DNA of 64,000 bases. Source: Dyella amyloliquefaciens (GTDB lineage: Bacteria > Pseudomonadota > Gammaproteobacteria > Xanthomonadales > Rhodanobacteraceae). The stretch covers positions 248,001 to 312,000 of the forward strand of contig NZ_SAYT01000005.1 of assembly GCF_004296575.1 (NCBI RefSeq). Reading direction: 5' to 3'. The position numbers and the translations under genes were made by a program. Positions 56,302 through 64,000 of the stretch are shown in pieces. A model generated the notes under the pieces. That model saw only the letters and a list, made by a program, of their open reading frames with translations, searched no databases and was not told where the DNA came from. Numbering within the stretch: position 1 is the first letter of the stretch; each line of letters starts with the position of its first letter.

Positions 56302-57213
56302 TCAGCGGCCGGACTTCGACGGAGTACGACCCTTGCGGCGGGTCGCCGTAGCGGCCGCGTCCTTCTTGCCGACGTCGGTGTTGTCCCGTTCGAGGTAACC
56401 GGCAAAGTGCTGGCGAAGGCGATTGATCTCGGTGATCCGATCCATCACGTCGCCCTGCTCCTGCACCATCGCCGTCGTCAACAGGCTGAACAGGCTGGTG
56501 TAGGCGCTGAAGCTGTGCCACGCGCGGTCGGCCTGGATCATCAGCACATTCGGCGTCAGCTCGCGGGCCCAGTAGCACTCCGTATCGGTGATCAGCACCA
56601 GCGGAATGCCGCGCTCCACCACTTCCTCCGCCAGCGTGCGGAACTGCTGGAAATAGCGACGCATGTCGATCAGCACCACGCAGCTGTTGCGGGTCGAGTC
56701 GAGCAGCATGTCGGCATACGCGCCGTCCATGCCCGCATTGAACGACACGTGCTGGCGCACCTGCTGCAGCATCGCGGCAAAGCCCAGGCCGAGAAACGTG
56801 CCGTGATGGAAGCTGGACACCGTCACGCGATCGGCGGTCGTCAGTAGCTTCACCACCGACTTCCATTCCTTCGTACCCGCCAGCGCGTGCGTGCTGGTCA
56901 AGGCGCGGATTTCGGCATGCAGGTGTCCGGCGAGCGGATCGACATCCCGTGATTTCTCCACATCCTTGTAGAGGTGCCGCCAGGAGGTATCGGTACGCAG
57001 CTCTTCCTTGAGGTCGCCGACGCCTTCATAACCGAGGTTGCGCAAGAAGCGCCCCACCGTCATCTGGCTGACGCCGACCCGCTTGCTCAGCGAGGCCGCC
57101 GTTTCGAAGGGCACCTCACGAATGTTCTGCAGCAGGTAACTGGCGATTTTCTGCTCGGACGCCGTGAATGTTTCCCAGCGGTCCTTCAGCTTTTGTTGGA
57201 GATTCTTGGTCAT
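56302..57213 (-). CDS. MurR/RpiR family regulator
   Basis: A 303-residue one-component regulator. N-terminal helix-turn-helix of the RpiR type (about 8-80: FTASEQKIASYLLQNIREVPFETAASLSKRVGVSQMTVGRFLRNLGYEGVGDLKEELR), then a SIS-domain region (about 125-250; DRVTVSSFHHGTFLGLGFAAMLQQV, NSCVVLIDMRRYFQQF, GIPLVLITDTECYWARELTPNVLMI). The usual GxGxS sugar-phosphate loop is not seen at the start of the SIS domain. The C-terminus is a basic tail. Last gene of the peptide operon; it probably acts on the inverted repeats at 61827. The ligand is more likely a peptide or amino-sugar product than an ordinary sugar phosphate (inference). ATG at 57213; a longer frame to 57270 overlaps the transporter gene. 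Confidence 0.92.
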   Translation of the reverse strand: MTKNLQQKLKDRWETFTASEQKIASYLLQNIREVPFETAASLSKRVGVSQMTVGRFLRNLGYEGVGDLKEELRTDTSWRHLYKDVEKSRDVDPLAGHLHAEIRALTSTHALAGTKEWKSVVKLLTTADRVTVSSFHHGTFLGLGFAAMLQQVRQHVSFNAGMDGAYADMLLDSTRNSCVVLIDMRRYFQQFRTLAEEVVERGIPLVLITDTECYWARELTPNVLMIQADRAWHSFSAYTSLFSLLTTAMVQEQGDVMDRITEINRLRQHFAGYLERDNTDVGKKDAAATATRRKGRTPSKSGR

Positions 57214-57223
57214 CGCCGCCTGC

Positions 57224-58546
57224 TTATCGGGAAAGCACCATGGCCGCGCTCGCGTCATCGCGCGCTTCAACGTGGCCCAACCGCAGGCCTAGGATATACA
57301 AAAGCACTGACGCCAGCCCTGCGATCATGCCGATCAGCGCGAAGAACCAGCCGTGCGTCAGGCTGCTCCACAAGGTACCCAGGGCGCCGGCCAGCAGGTT
57401 GCCGAAGAAGCCCGCGAAGAACCAGGTCGCGATGCTGGTCGCGCGAAAGCCTTCCGGTGCCATGCGCCCGAACAGGCCAAGACCGATCGGAAGGATGTAA
57501 AGCTCACCCAGCGTCATCATGACGAACCAGCCCACCAGCCAGACCCAGCTGGCCTGCGTTCCATGCGCATCCGACCACGCGGCCACGCCTGCCAGGATCA
57601 GGTAGGAGGCGCCTACCACGGCCGCACCAAACGCCATCTTCTTCAACCACGGCGTCTCGATGCCGCGCTTGGCCAGGCGCGCCCAGCGGATCACCAGCAG
57701 CGGCGTTGCGGTGAACACCACCAGCGAGTCGAGCGACTGGAACCAGGTCATCGGGATGCTCCAACCCGACGTCACGTGGCGGTCGACGCCCTCGCTCGCC
57801 CACAGCGCGATGGTGTTGCCCACCTGCTCGTACGCGCCGCGGAACACCACCACGATGGCCGCGACGGTGACCAGAAAGCCAAAGCGCTGCAGCACGGCGC
57901 GATCCACCGGGTGCCGCGTAGTCGCGGCGGCTTCGATCCGTGCCGGCTCGGGCGGCAGGTAACGGCTGCCACCAAGATAAATCACCAGCGACAACAGCAT
58001 GCCGATGCCCGCTGCCGTGAAGCCCCAGTGCCAGCCGAATGCTTCACCCAGCGTCCCGCAGACCAGCGGCGCGAGGAAGGCACCGAGATTGATGCCGATG
58101 TAATAGATGTTGTACGCGTTGCTCGCGCGCGCATCGCCATGCTTGTACAGGCCTTCGATCTGGCTGGCCAGACTGGGCAGGAACAATCCGTTGCCCAGCG
58201 CGATGGTGGCGAGCGCCGGGTAGAACAGCGGCTCGGACGCCATCATGAAATGGCCCAGCGCCATGGTGGCACCGCCGATGACGACCGAGTTGCGCTTGCC
58301 CAGCCAGCGGTCGGCGACGATACCGCCGAACACCGGCGTGAAATACACGAACGCCGCGTATACGCCGTAGATCAGCGACGCATGCTCCTGCCCGATCTTC
58401 AGGTGCATGGTCATGTAATAGACCAGCAGCGCGCGCATGCCGAAGAAGGAGAACATCTCCCACATTTCGGTGAGAAACAGGATGCTCAGGCCGGCCGGGT
58501 GGCCAAACCAATTACTTTCCCGGGCCGGAATTCCCGCTTTGGACAT
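57224..58546 (-). CDS. POT family proton-coupled peptide transporter
   Basis: A 440-residue inner-membrane symporter with about 12-14 spans. The N-terminal signature is a variant of ExxERFxYYG: EMWEMFSFFGMRALLVYYM. Further marks are GGIVADRWLGKRNSVVIGG, NAYNIYYIGINLGAF, and WFVMMTLGELYILPIGLGLFGRMAPEGFRATSIATWF. POT carriers import di- and tripeptides with H+. It lies 10 bp upstream of the regulator and 24 bp downstream of the epimerase, consistent with importing cell-wall-derived peptides. Confidence 0.92.
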   Translation of the reverse strand: MSKAGIPARESNWFGHPAGLSILFLTEMWEMFSFFGMRALLVYYMTMHLKIGQEHASLIYGVYAAFVYFTPVFGGIVADRWLGKRNSVVIGGATMALGHFMMASEPLFYPALATIALGNGLFLPSLASQIEGLYKHGDARASNAYNIYYIGINLGAFLAPLVCGTLGEAFGWHWGFTAAGIGMLLSLVIYLGGSRYLPPEPARIEAAATTRHPVDRAVLQRFGFLVTVAAIVVVFRGAYEQVGNTIALWASEGVDRHVTSGWSIPMTWFQSLDSLVVFTATPLLVIRWARLAKRGIETPWLKKMAFGAAVVGASYLILAGVAAWSDAHGTQASWVWLVGWFVMMTLGELYILPIGLGLFGRMAPEGFRATSIATWFFAGFFGNLLAGALGTLWSSLTHGWFFALIGMIAGLASVLLYILGLRLGHVEARDDASAAMVLSR

Positions 58547-58570
58547 GCGCTACGTCACTCCCCTGATGGC

Positions 58571-59593
58571 TTATGCGTCGACGGCGGTGGCGCCGCCCCA
58601 GACTTTCTCGGAACACCAGATGCGCCCGTCTTCGTATCGGGCGGCCTGCGCGCGATCGGACACCAGGAACTGCGGACCGTCGAGGTCAACCACCATGCAC
58701 AGCGCACCGACCACGAAGCCCGGCGCCATCGACCATGAGGTACCGCCCATGTTGCCCACCATCAGCTTGAAGCCCAGCTCGCGTGCGCGCCTGGCCAGGA
58801 TGAGCGCCTCGGTGAGGCCACCGCACTTGTCCAGCTTGATGTTGATGACGTTCACGCGGCCGACCAGCTTGTCGAGGTCGCCGTGGTCCTGCACGCTTTC
58901 GTCGGCCGCCAGCGGGATCGGGCAGGCGAGCCCGTCCAGCCACGCTTCCTTGCCGACCGGGAACGGCTGCTCGACCACCGCCACGCGGCTTTCGACCAGC
59001 GCCGGCAGCAACGCTGCGAACGATTCGGGCGTGAAGCCCTGGTTCGCGTCCACCATCAGCCATGCATCCGGGCAGGCCGCGCGCACGGCACGCACGCGGT
59101 CCGCATTGCGATCGTCATCGGTGAGCTTGAGCTTGAGCGCACGCGCCTGCGTGTAGTTGCGTGCGCGCGTCGCCATCACCTCGGGTTCCTCGGCGCCCAC
59201 CGTGAAGGTGGTCAGCAGCGGCTCGGGCGGATTGAGCCCCGCCAGCTGCCACACCGGCTTGCCCTGCTGCTTGGCTTCGAGATCCCACAGGGCGCAGTCG
59301 ACCGCATTGCGCGCCCCGCCCGGCGGCAGCAGCGTCAGCAACTGCTGACGCGTGATGCCCCCTTCGATGATGTCGTGCAATGCCCCCACCTGCTGCAGCA
59401 TGGAGGTCGGCGTGTCCTGGTGGTAGTACACGCCGAGCGCCTCGCCATATCCCGCGTGACCCTCGCTTTCCAGCCGCACCACCAGCATCTCGTTGTGCGT
59501 AAAGGTATAACCGGTGATGCGGAACGGCGCAGTCATTTCGACCCGCTCGATCGACGCCGTCAGCTTCACTCGCTTGATACCGTGCGTTGTCAC
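58571..59593 (-). CDS. Dipeptide epimerase (L-Ala-D/L-Glu epimerase type)
   Basis: A 340-residue enolase-superfamily enzyme of the mandelate-racemase/muconate-cycloisomerase subgroup. Seen in order: N-terminal cap domain, catalytic KxK in ALKLKLTDD, metal ligands in MVDANQG, VVEQPF and AADESV, catalytic Lys in INIKLDKCGG. This pattern is that of L-Ala-D/L-Glu epimerases (YcjG/YkfB), which convert L-Ala-D-Glu from peptidoglycan into L-Ala-L-Glu so that peptidases can use it. GTG at 59593 has GGAGG upstream at good spacing (an in-frame TTG at 59596 is less likely). The gap to the hydrolase gene is 15 bp. Confidence 0.9.
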   Translation of the reverse strand: MTTHGIKRVKLTASIERVEMTAPFRITGYTFTHNEMLVVRLESEGHAGYGEALGVYYHQDTPTSMLQQVGALHDIIEGGITRQQLLTLLPPGGARNAVDCALWDLEAKQQGKPVWQLAGLNPPEPLLTTFTVGAEEPEVMATRARNYTQARALKLKLTDDDRNADRVRAVRAACPDAWLMVDANQGFTPESFAALLPALVESRVAVVEQPFPVGKEAWLDGLACPIPLAADESVQDHGDLDKLVGRVNVINIKLDKCGGLTEALILARRARELGFKLMVGNMGGTSWSMAPGFVVGALCMVVDLDGPQFLVSDRAQAARYEDGRIWCSEKVWGGATAVDA

Positions 59594-59608
59594 CAACGAC
59601 CTCCGGCC

Positions 59609-61597
59609 TTAGAAGCGCACGTTGAAGCTGATCATCCCGAACGCCAGGATGAACCACGCCAGATACAGGGCCGCGAACGCCAGTAGCGTCTCGCCCACGC
59701 GCACCCACAAGCCGCGCAACGCCAGCTGCCAGTTGCGCACCGTGTGGAACACCACGGCAAGCGCGCCTACCAGGGACACCGCGCCCAGCACGTACAGCAG
59801 GTAGAACCACGGCGTCGCCGAACCGCGCAGCAGCAGGTTCTCGTCCGCCGAGATCGCGGCGACCAACACCACCCAGCCCAGCAGGTCGCCCAACAGCAGC
59901 AGTGCACCGATGCGCGACCACAGGCGGCTGCGGCGCAGTACCAGGGCAACCTCGAACGGACGCTTGTAGCGGCGACGCATCCACGCGCCCAGCCACCAGA
60001 ACAGCAGCGCACCGAGCACCACCACCAGCGACAGGCTGGCCCACAGGCTCACCGAACCCATGCTCTTGGCGGCCGGCACGCGGTTGAACACGAATACCGG
60101 CGAGATATCGTCGGTGGCCCAGTACTTGATGTTGCCGTTCGCGTCGGCAATGAAGTCCAGCTTGCGCTGGCCGTTTTCCTCGACGTAGTGCAGCGGGCTG
60201 ACTTCACGCCAGTGCAGCGGCTGGCCGGCGTAATCACTCAGCGCGGCGATGGTCAGCGTGCCGTCCGGCATCGCGTTGACCTGCATCTGTCCCAGCAGGT
60301 TGAACGGACGCAGCGCGCTGAGGTTGATGCGGCTGGACTCGTACCAGCCTGCCACGCGAGCGGCGTCGGCCTTGGCGGATGCGATCGCCGGCTGTTCCTG
60401 CAGCGGATGCGGGAAGTAGCGATCCAGGAAGGCAAAGAAGATCGCGCCGCGGATCGTATGCGCGCCACCCACGGCGCTGCCGAGGCTGTTGAACGACATG
60501 AACACACCCACGTTCTTGTCGAGCAGCAGGTGCAGGTCGCTGTGGAACACTTCGGTGTCGCCGCCATGGCCGATGATGCGCAGGCCGTTGCGGTCTTCCT
60601 GGTAGAAGCCGAGGTCAAAACCCACCATGCCCTTGGACGCGGTGTACTGCGGCGAGTGCATCAGCTTGGCGGTGTCTTCCTTCAGGATGCGCGAGTCGCC
60701 ATAGCGACCATCCTGCAGCTGGGCGATCATGAACTGGGCCATGTCGATAGCCGACGAGCTGAGCGCGCCGGCCGGAGCCGGGTCCACCCATTCAAACGGC
60801 TGCGCCTTGCCATCGGACGCGGTCTTGTAGCCCTTCGACATCAGCGGCTCGAGCGTTGCCGGCAGCGGCTGGGCGAACGACGAGTGCGTCATGTTGAGCG
60901 GCTGGAGGATGTGCGTCTGCACGTAGTCCTCGAACCGCTCGCCGGAAACGCGCTGCACGATGTAGCCCGCCAGGCCGCAGCCGTAGTTGGAGTACGCCAC
61001 CGTCTCGCCCGGCGGGAAGATGCGCGCCGGCAGGTGGGTCTTGAGATATCGCTCGAGATTCACTTCATCCGAGGTGGCCGGCAGCAGGTCACGCGCCACT
61101 TCCTCGAAGCCCGCCGTGTGGGTCATGAGGTTGCGCAACGTGACCGGCTTGCCTTCGTACGGCGGAATCTTGAAGTCGATGTAGTCGTTGACGTCGTGGT
61201 CCAGGTCGACCTTGCCCTGCTCGACCATCTGCATCACGGCCGTCCAGGTGAACAGCTTGGACGTCGAGCCCGGGCGGAACAGCGTCGTTTCCGGCGAGAT
61301 CGGCTGGCGGGTCTTGAGATCGGCGTAACCGTAACCGCGCGAGAACAGCACGTTGCCGTCCTTCACCACGGTGATCACGCCGCCCGCGATGTCACCGCGC
61401 TGGATGGCAAAGGGCACGAGGCCATCGAAGAAGCTGGACAGATCTTCGCTCGTCAGCGCGTGCGTGGACGTGTCCTGCTGCGTGGCCGCAGCGGCCTCCG
61501 CGGGCTGTGCCGGCGGCACGGACGGCACTTGGGCAAAGCCCAGCGTCGCCGTTGCGCAGGCAGCCAGCGCAACCAACCGTTTTACAAGGTGCTTCAT
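59609..61597 (-). CDS. Beta-lactamase-family serine hydrolase with C-terminal membrane domain
   Basis: A 662-residue exported hydrolase. Signal peptide (VKRLVALAACATATLGFAQ), Pro/Ala-rich linker, then a class C beta-lactamase/D-Ala-D-Ala carboxypeptidase-like domain (about 45-400): SxxK as STSK (Ser111, Lys114), YxN as YSN in ETVAYSNYGCGLAGY, and HGG in IIGHGGDTEVFHS in place of KTG. A beta domain follows (about 425-515), then five to six membrane spans to the end. The substrate is probably a D-amino-acid peptide, in keeping with the epimerase and peptide carrier next to it. GGAG lies 7 bases before ATG 61597, so the longer frame to 61633 is not needed. Confidence 0.9.
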   Translation of the reverse strand: MKHLVKRLVALAACATATLGFAQVPSVPPAQPAEAAAATQQDTSTHALTSEDLSSFFDGLVPFAIQRGDIAGGVITVVKDGNVLFSRGYGYADLKTRQPISPETTLFRPGSTSKLFTWTAVMQMVEQGKVDLDHDVNDYIDFKIPPYEGKPVTLRNLMTHTAGFEEVARDLLPATSDEVNLERYLKTHLPARIFPPGETVAYSNYGCGLAGYIVQRVSGERFEDYVQTHILQPLNMTHSSFAQPLPATLEPLMSKGYKTASDGKAQPFEWVDPAPAGALSSSAIDMAQFMIAQLQDGRYGDSRILKEDTAKLMHSPQYTASKGMVGFDLGFYQEDRNGLRIIGHGGDTEVFHSDLHLLLDKNVGVFMSFNSLGSAVGGAHTIRGAIFFAFLDRYFPHPLQEQPAIASAKADAARVAGWYESSRINLSALRPFNLLGQMQVNAMPDGTLTIAALSDYAGQPLHWREVSPLHYVEENGQRKLDFIADANGNIKYWATDDISPVFVFNRVPAAKSMGSVSLWASLSLVVVLGALLFWWLGAWMRRRYKRPFEVALVLRRSRLWSRIGALLLLGDLLGWVVLVAAISADENLLLRGSATPWFYLLYVLGAVSLVGALAVVFHTVRNWQLALRGLWVRVGETLLAFAALYLAWFILAFGMISFNVRF

Positions 61598-61629
61598 GAA
61601 ACACTCCAAAGTTGGGTGCAAGAGGTGGC

Positions 61630-61785
61630 TCAAAGCTCGGCGCTTGCGGAAACGTCGATGGTGCGCGGTGTCTGGTACGTGGCGGCGTCGGGCGGCTGCG
61701 CGATGGCGCAGAACGAGCCCATCAAAACGGCCGCGATAGCCGAACAGTTACAGCGACGGCTGAACTGCGTAAGACGAAGATCCAT
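61630..61785 (-). CDS. 51-residue putative exported peptide heading the operon
   Basis: A short frame of 51 codons with an exceptionally good ribosome site (GGGGGGAGAACCTG before ATG 61785). The product starts MDLRLTQFSRRCNCSAIAAV, continues with LMGSFCAIAQ, and ends PPDAATYQTPRTIDVSASAEL. This reads as a signal peptide (basic n-region with RR, hydrophobic core SAIAAVLMGSFCAIA, cleavage after AIA-Q) followed by a ~22-residue polar mature peptide. The stop is 32 bp before the serine hydrolase. I recognise no family. It could instead be a translational leader that sets expression of the operon. Confidence 0.65.
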   Translation of the reverse strand: MDLRLTQFSRRCNCSAIAAVLMGSFCAIAQPPDAATYQTPRTIDVSASAEL

Positions 61786-61826
61786 CAGGTTCTCCCCCCG
61801 GAGATTCAGGCATTCGCCCCTGCAGT

Positions 61827-61868
61827 GGTATCAGCATACCATTGTAGTGTCAATGGTATTTCCATACC
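61827..61868 (-). promoter_or_regulatory. Nested inverted-repeat operator with embedded -35
   Basis: Two palindromes of the same type, GGTAT-CAGC-ATACC (61827-61840) and GGTAT-TTCC-ATACC (61855-61868), are centred 28 bp apart. Between them a further perfect inverted repeat, ATACCATTG-TAGTGT-CAATGGTAT (61836-61859), links the inner halves. Read on the minus strand, the middle contains TTGACA (61848-61853) pointing into the operon that starts at 61785. The -10 is weak (TACCAC at 17-bp spacing). The operon's own RpiR-type regulator is the likely ligand; direct binding is inferred. Confidence 0.7.
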
Positions 61869-62114
61869 TTTTCCGACTACATCGCGATTCACGCGTTAAC
61901 ACGCGGTATGGACGTCCGAATCGCCGCCGGCCCCGTCAGCGGCAGTCGCGCCATACAAAAGCCGGATGCATCGAATGAACGCATGCCGTGCAAGTCACCC
62001 GTGTGGGCACGGCGCACCATACGCGCGCGCACCGAAACCATCGCTGCGCCGCGGCAAACAACATTCGGCGGGCCGCGTAGAATGTGCGGTTCCCCCGCCC
62101 ACTCGCGTGTTTCC
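61869..62114. other. Gap upstream of sdaA
   Basis: No gene, repeat or clear promoter was recognised in this stretch. The frame open from 61908 into sdaA is not supported by a ribosome site or family alignment. Confidence 0.5.
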
Positions 62115-63497
62115 ATGGCTGTCAGCGTATTCGACCTGTTCAAGATCGGCATTGGCCCCTCCTCCTCGCATACCGTCGGCCCCATGCGCGCCGCGGCGCG
62201 CTTTGCCGAGCGCTGGCTGGAGGAGAAAGGCGTGCTTGATCGCGTGACGCGCGTGCGCGCCGAGCTCTACGGCTCGCTGGCCATGACGGGTCGCGGCCAC
62301 GGCACCGACAAGGCCGTGCTGCTGGGCTTCGAGGGCGAGCATCCGGACACGGTCGATCCCGACCTCATTCCCGAGACGCTCTCGCGCATCCGTACCACAC
62401 ACCGCCTGCGCGTGCTGGGCAAGCATGAGATCGAATTCGAGGAGAAGCGCGACCTCGTCTTCAACAAGCGCCAGAAGCTGCCATTCCACACCAACGGCAT
62501 GCGTTTCTCCGCCTATGACGCCGAGGGCCACGAGCTGGCCACCCGCGATTACTACTCGGTAGGCGGCGGCTTCGTGGTCAACCACGACGAAGCGGCCGAA
62601 GACCGCATCGTGGCCGACACCACCGACCTGCCCTATCCGTTCTCCACCGGCGACCAGATGCTGGAGCTGTGCCAGAAGCACAACCTCTCCATCGCGCAGC
62701 TGATGATGGAAAACGAAAAGGTGTGGCGCAGCGAGAACGAGGTGCGCTCCGGCCTGCTCATCATCTGGAAAGCCATGCAGGACTGCGTGAACCGTGGCCT
62801 GCGTTCGCCGGGCGTGCTGCCGGGCGGCCTCAAGGTGACGCGTCGCGCACCGGCGATGGCGGCGGACCTGCGCGACCAGCCGGAAGCCTCGCTGAAGGAT
62901 CCGCTGACCATCCTCGACTGGGTGAACCTCTACGCGCTCGCCGTGAACGAGGAGAACGCCGCGGGTGGCCGCGTGGTCACTGCGCCTACCAACGGCGCGG
63001 CGGGCATCGTGCCGGCGGTACTGCACTACTACCACCGCTTCTGCCCGAAGTCGGACGAGAACGGCATCATCGATTTCCTGCTCACCGCGGGCGCAATCGG
63101 CATCCTCTACAAGGAGAACGCCTCGATCTCCGGCGCCGAAGTGGGCTGCCAGGGCGAAGTGGGCGTCGCCTGCTCGATGGCCGCAGGCGGCCTCACCGCC
63201 GCGCTGGGCGGCAACGTCCTGCAGGTGGAGAACGCCGCCGAGATCGGCATGGAACACAACCTGGGCCTCACCTGCGACCCGATCGGCGGCCTGGTGCAGA
63301 TCCCCTGCATCGAGCGCAACGCGATGGGCTCGGTAAAGGCCATCAACGCCAGCCGCATGGCGCTCAAGAGCGACGGCAAGCATCGCGTCTCGCTGGACAA
63401 GGTGATCGCCACCATGCGCGACACCGGTCGCGACATGAAGGACAAGTACAAGGAAACCTCGCGCGGCGGCCTGGCGGTGAACGTCATCGAGTGCTGA
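62115..63497 (+). CDS. sdaA: L-serine ammonia-lyase, single-chain iron-sulfur type
   Basis: Deaminates L-serine to pyruvate and ammonia with a catalytic [4Fe-4S] cluster; cytosolic. 460 residues, the usual length of the fused type. Seen: [26 protein letters not shown] at the N-terminus, [17 protein letters not shown], and the cluster cysteines in [15 protein letters not shown] and [10 protein letters not shown]. Start at 62115 matches the family N-terminus. Followed, after two hairpin repeats, by an APC-type amino-acid permease in the same direction. Confidence 0.95.
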   Translation: MAVSVFDLFKIGIGPSSSHTVGPMRAAARFAERWLEEKGVLDRVTRVRAELYGSLAMTGRGHGTDKAVLLGFEGEHPDTVDPDLIPETLSRIRTTHRLRVLGKHEIEFEEKRDLVFNKRQKLPFHTNGMRFSAYDAEGHELATRDYYSVGGGFVVNHDEAAEDRIVADTTDLPYPFSTGDQMLELCQKHNLSIAQLMMENEKVWRSENEVRSGLLIIWKAMQDCVNRGLRSPGVLPGGLKVTRRAPAMAADLRDQPEASLKDPLTILDWVNLYALAVNEENAAGGRVVTAPTNGAAGIVPAVLHYYHRFCPKSDENGIIDFLLTAGAIGILYKENASISGAEVGCQGEVGVACSMAAGGLTAALGGNVLQVENAAEIGMEHNLGLTCDPIGGLVQIPCIERNAMGSVKAINASRMALKSDGKHRVSLDKVIATMRDTGRDMKDKYKETSRGGLAVNVIEC

Positions 63498-63801
63498 TGA
63501 TTTGCTCCCTCTCCCCTCGGGGGAGAGGGCTGGGGTGAGGGGCCAATCTTGCCGGGCCGCCAGATCGAGCCTGGCTTCTTTGCCACTCTTTCGCGAGCAC
63601 CCGCCCCTCATCCCGACCTTCTCCCCGCAGGGGAGAAGGGGGCAAGCCACGCCCACTTTCCACAACCCATTCAACAACCTACCTGCTGCGCCGCGGCATC
63701 GCCCGTGACTCCTGGCGGGCTGACACGGCCCTGACCGGTCTGTCATCATCCGACCCTTATGTCGCCCAGAGGCGGCCCGTTCCACTGACCTGGGGACCTG
63801 C
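63498..63801. repeat. Two CCCTCTCCC hairpin repeats
   Basis: The 304-bp gap holds one hairpin at about 63507-63542 (CCCTCTCCCCTCGGGGGAGA, then GGGCTGGGGTGAGGGG) and a more divergent copy (CTTCTCCCC/GGGGAGAAG) in the opposite orientation at about 63603-63642. Nothing else was recognised. Confidence 0.75.
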
Positions 63802-64000
63802 ATGTCTCATTCTTCGATCCGACGCGACGTCGGTCCGTTCGCCCTCATGCTTACCGGCCTGGGGTCGATCATCGGCTCAGGCTGGCTGTTCGGTGCGTGG
63901 AAGGCCGCCGGTCTGGCCGGCCCCGGCGCCGTCTGGGCCTGGGTGCTGGGCGCTGCGATCATCATGACCATCGCGCTCACCTACGCCGAGCTCGGCGCCA
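63802..64000 (+). CDS. APC family amino-acid permease (partial)
   Basis: Only the first 66 codons are inside the window. They read MSHSSIRRDVGPFALMLTGL, then GSIIGSGWLFGAWKAAGLAG (the glycine-rich first-span motif GSIIGSGWLFG of APC carriers) and a second span ending in TYAELGA. An inner-membrane amino-acid permease is likely; the substrate cannot be judged from the fragment. No strong ribosome site. Confidence 0.85.
   Translation, partial: MSHSSIRRDVGPFALMLTGLGSIIGSGWLFGAWKAAGLAGPGAVWAWVLGAAIIMTIALTYAELGA

Noticed and set aside
61612-61899. 95-codon rightward frame upstream of sdaA
   Set aside because: It runs antisense to the 51-residue peptide gene and through the operator, with no ribosome site or recognisable domain.
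61908-62114. N-terminal extension of sdaA by 69 residues
   Set aside because: The family begins at the [12 protein letters not shown] start (62115); the extension is low-complexity and unsupported.

Overview
The window is GC-rich (roughly two-thirds G+C by eye), densely coded, and looks like the chromosome of a gammaproteobacterium of the Xanthomonadales, most likely Rhodanobacteraceae (Dyella/Luteibacter/Rhodanobacter-like). The grounds are the protein content (EttA, LptF/LptG-PepA-HolC, XerD-DsbC, Oar-like TonB receptor, TPR-sulfotransferase), the gene orders, and many REP-like hairpins of the GTAGGAGCGCACCCAGTGCGCGA type. No rRNA, tRNA, CRISPR array, prophage or intact insertion sequence was seen. 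The genus is an inference from family resemblance, not from a search.

Layout. 1-11 kb: a partial membrane protein, glyA, a secreted alpha/beta hydrolase with a TetR regulator, an aldo/keto reductase, a DUF817 membrane protein, ettA, pyrF, a Tat-exported metallo-hydrolase and an acyltransferase. 11-16.7 kb: a coupled mprF-virJ pair for lysyl-phosphatidylglycerol synthesis and hydrolysis, and an OPT transporter. 17-25.9 kb: an Oar-like TonB receptor convergent with a TPR-sulfotransferase, peptide deformylase, cstA-ybdD and a DUF2127 protein. 26.7-33.2 kb: purL, a small membrane protein, a glycosyltransferase and a DMT exporter. 33.3-34.6 kb: a gene-free palindromic repeat island. 34.7-42.6 kb: dsbC, xerD, an RDD protein, a methyltransferase, a PHA depolymerase, a threonine aldolase, a small protein built of two HU-like helical repeats, and a glucan-type ABC exporter. 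42.6-43.4 kb: a second repeat island with two copies of a ~270-330 bp element in opposite orientation. 43.5-53.9 kb: lptF-lptG, pepA-holC, a hybrid histidine kinase, a yceI-cytochrome b561-yceI operon and a glutaredoxin-like protein. 54-56.3 kb: a siderophore receptor behind a Fur-box-like site. 56.3-61.8 kb: a leftward operon that looks dedicated to peptidoglycan-derived peptides. 62-64 kb: sdaA and the start of an amino-acid permease.

The most distinctive system is the leftward operon at 56302-61785. It encodes a previously easily missed 51-residue exported peptide, a membrane-anchored beta-lactamase-fold serine hydrolase, an enolase-superfamily dipeptide epimerase, a POT-family peptide transporter and an RpiR-type regulator, with gaps of 10-32 bp throughout. 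Upstream lies a nested set of inverted repeats that contains a perfect TTGACA hexamer pointing into the operon. The likely theme is outside-in scavenging: trimming cell-wall peptides, importing them, epimerising L-Ala-D-Glu to L-Ala-L-Glu, and regulating the set in response.

The non-coding DNA is also unusually structured. At least five REP doublets, a family of CCCTCTCCC hairpins, and two related larger elements fill the gaps. The larger elements share a three-strand homopurine/homopyrimidine core, and their hairpin arms differ between copies by compensating substitutions. Two conserved gene neighbourhoods (xerD-dsbC-recJ and pepA-holC-valS) stop exactly at such repeats.
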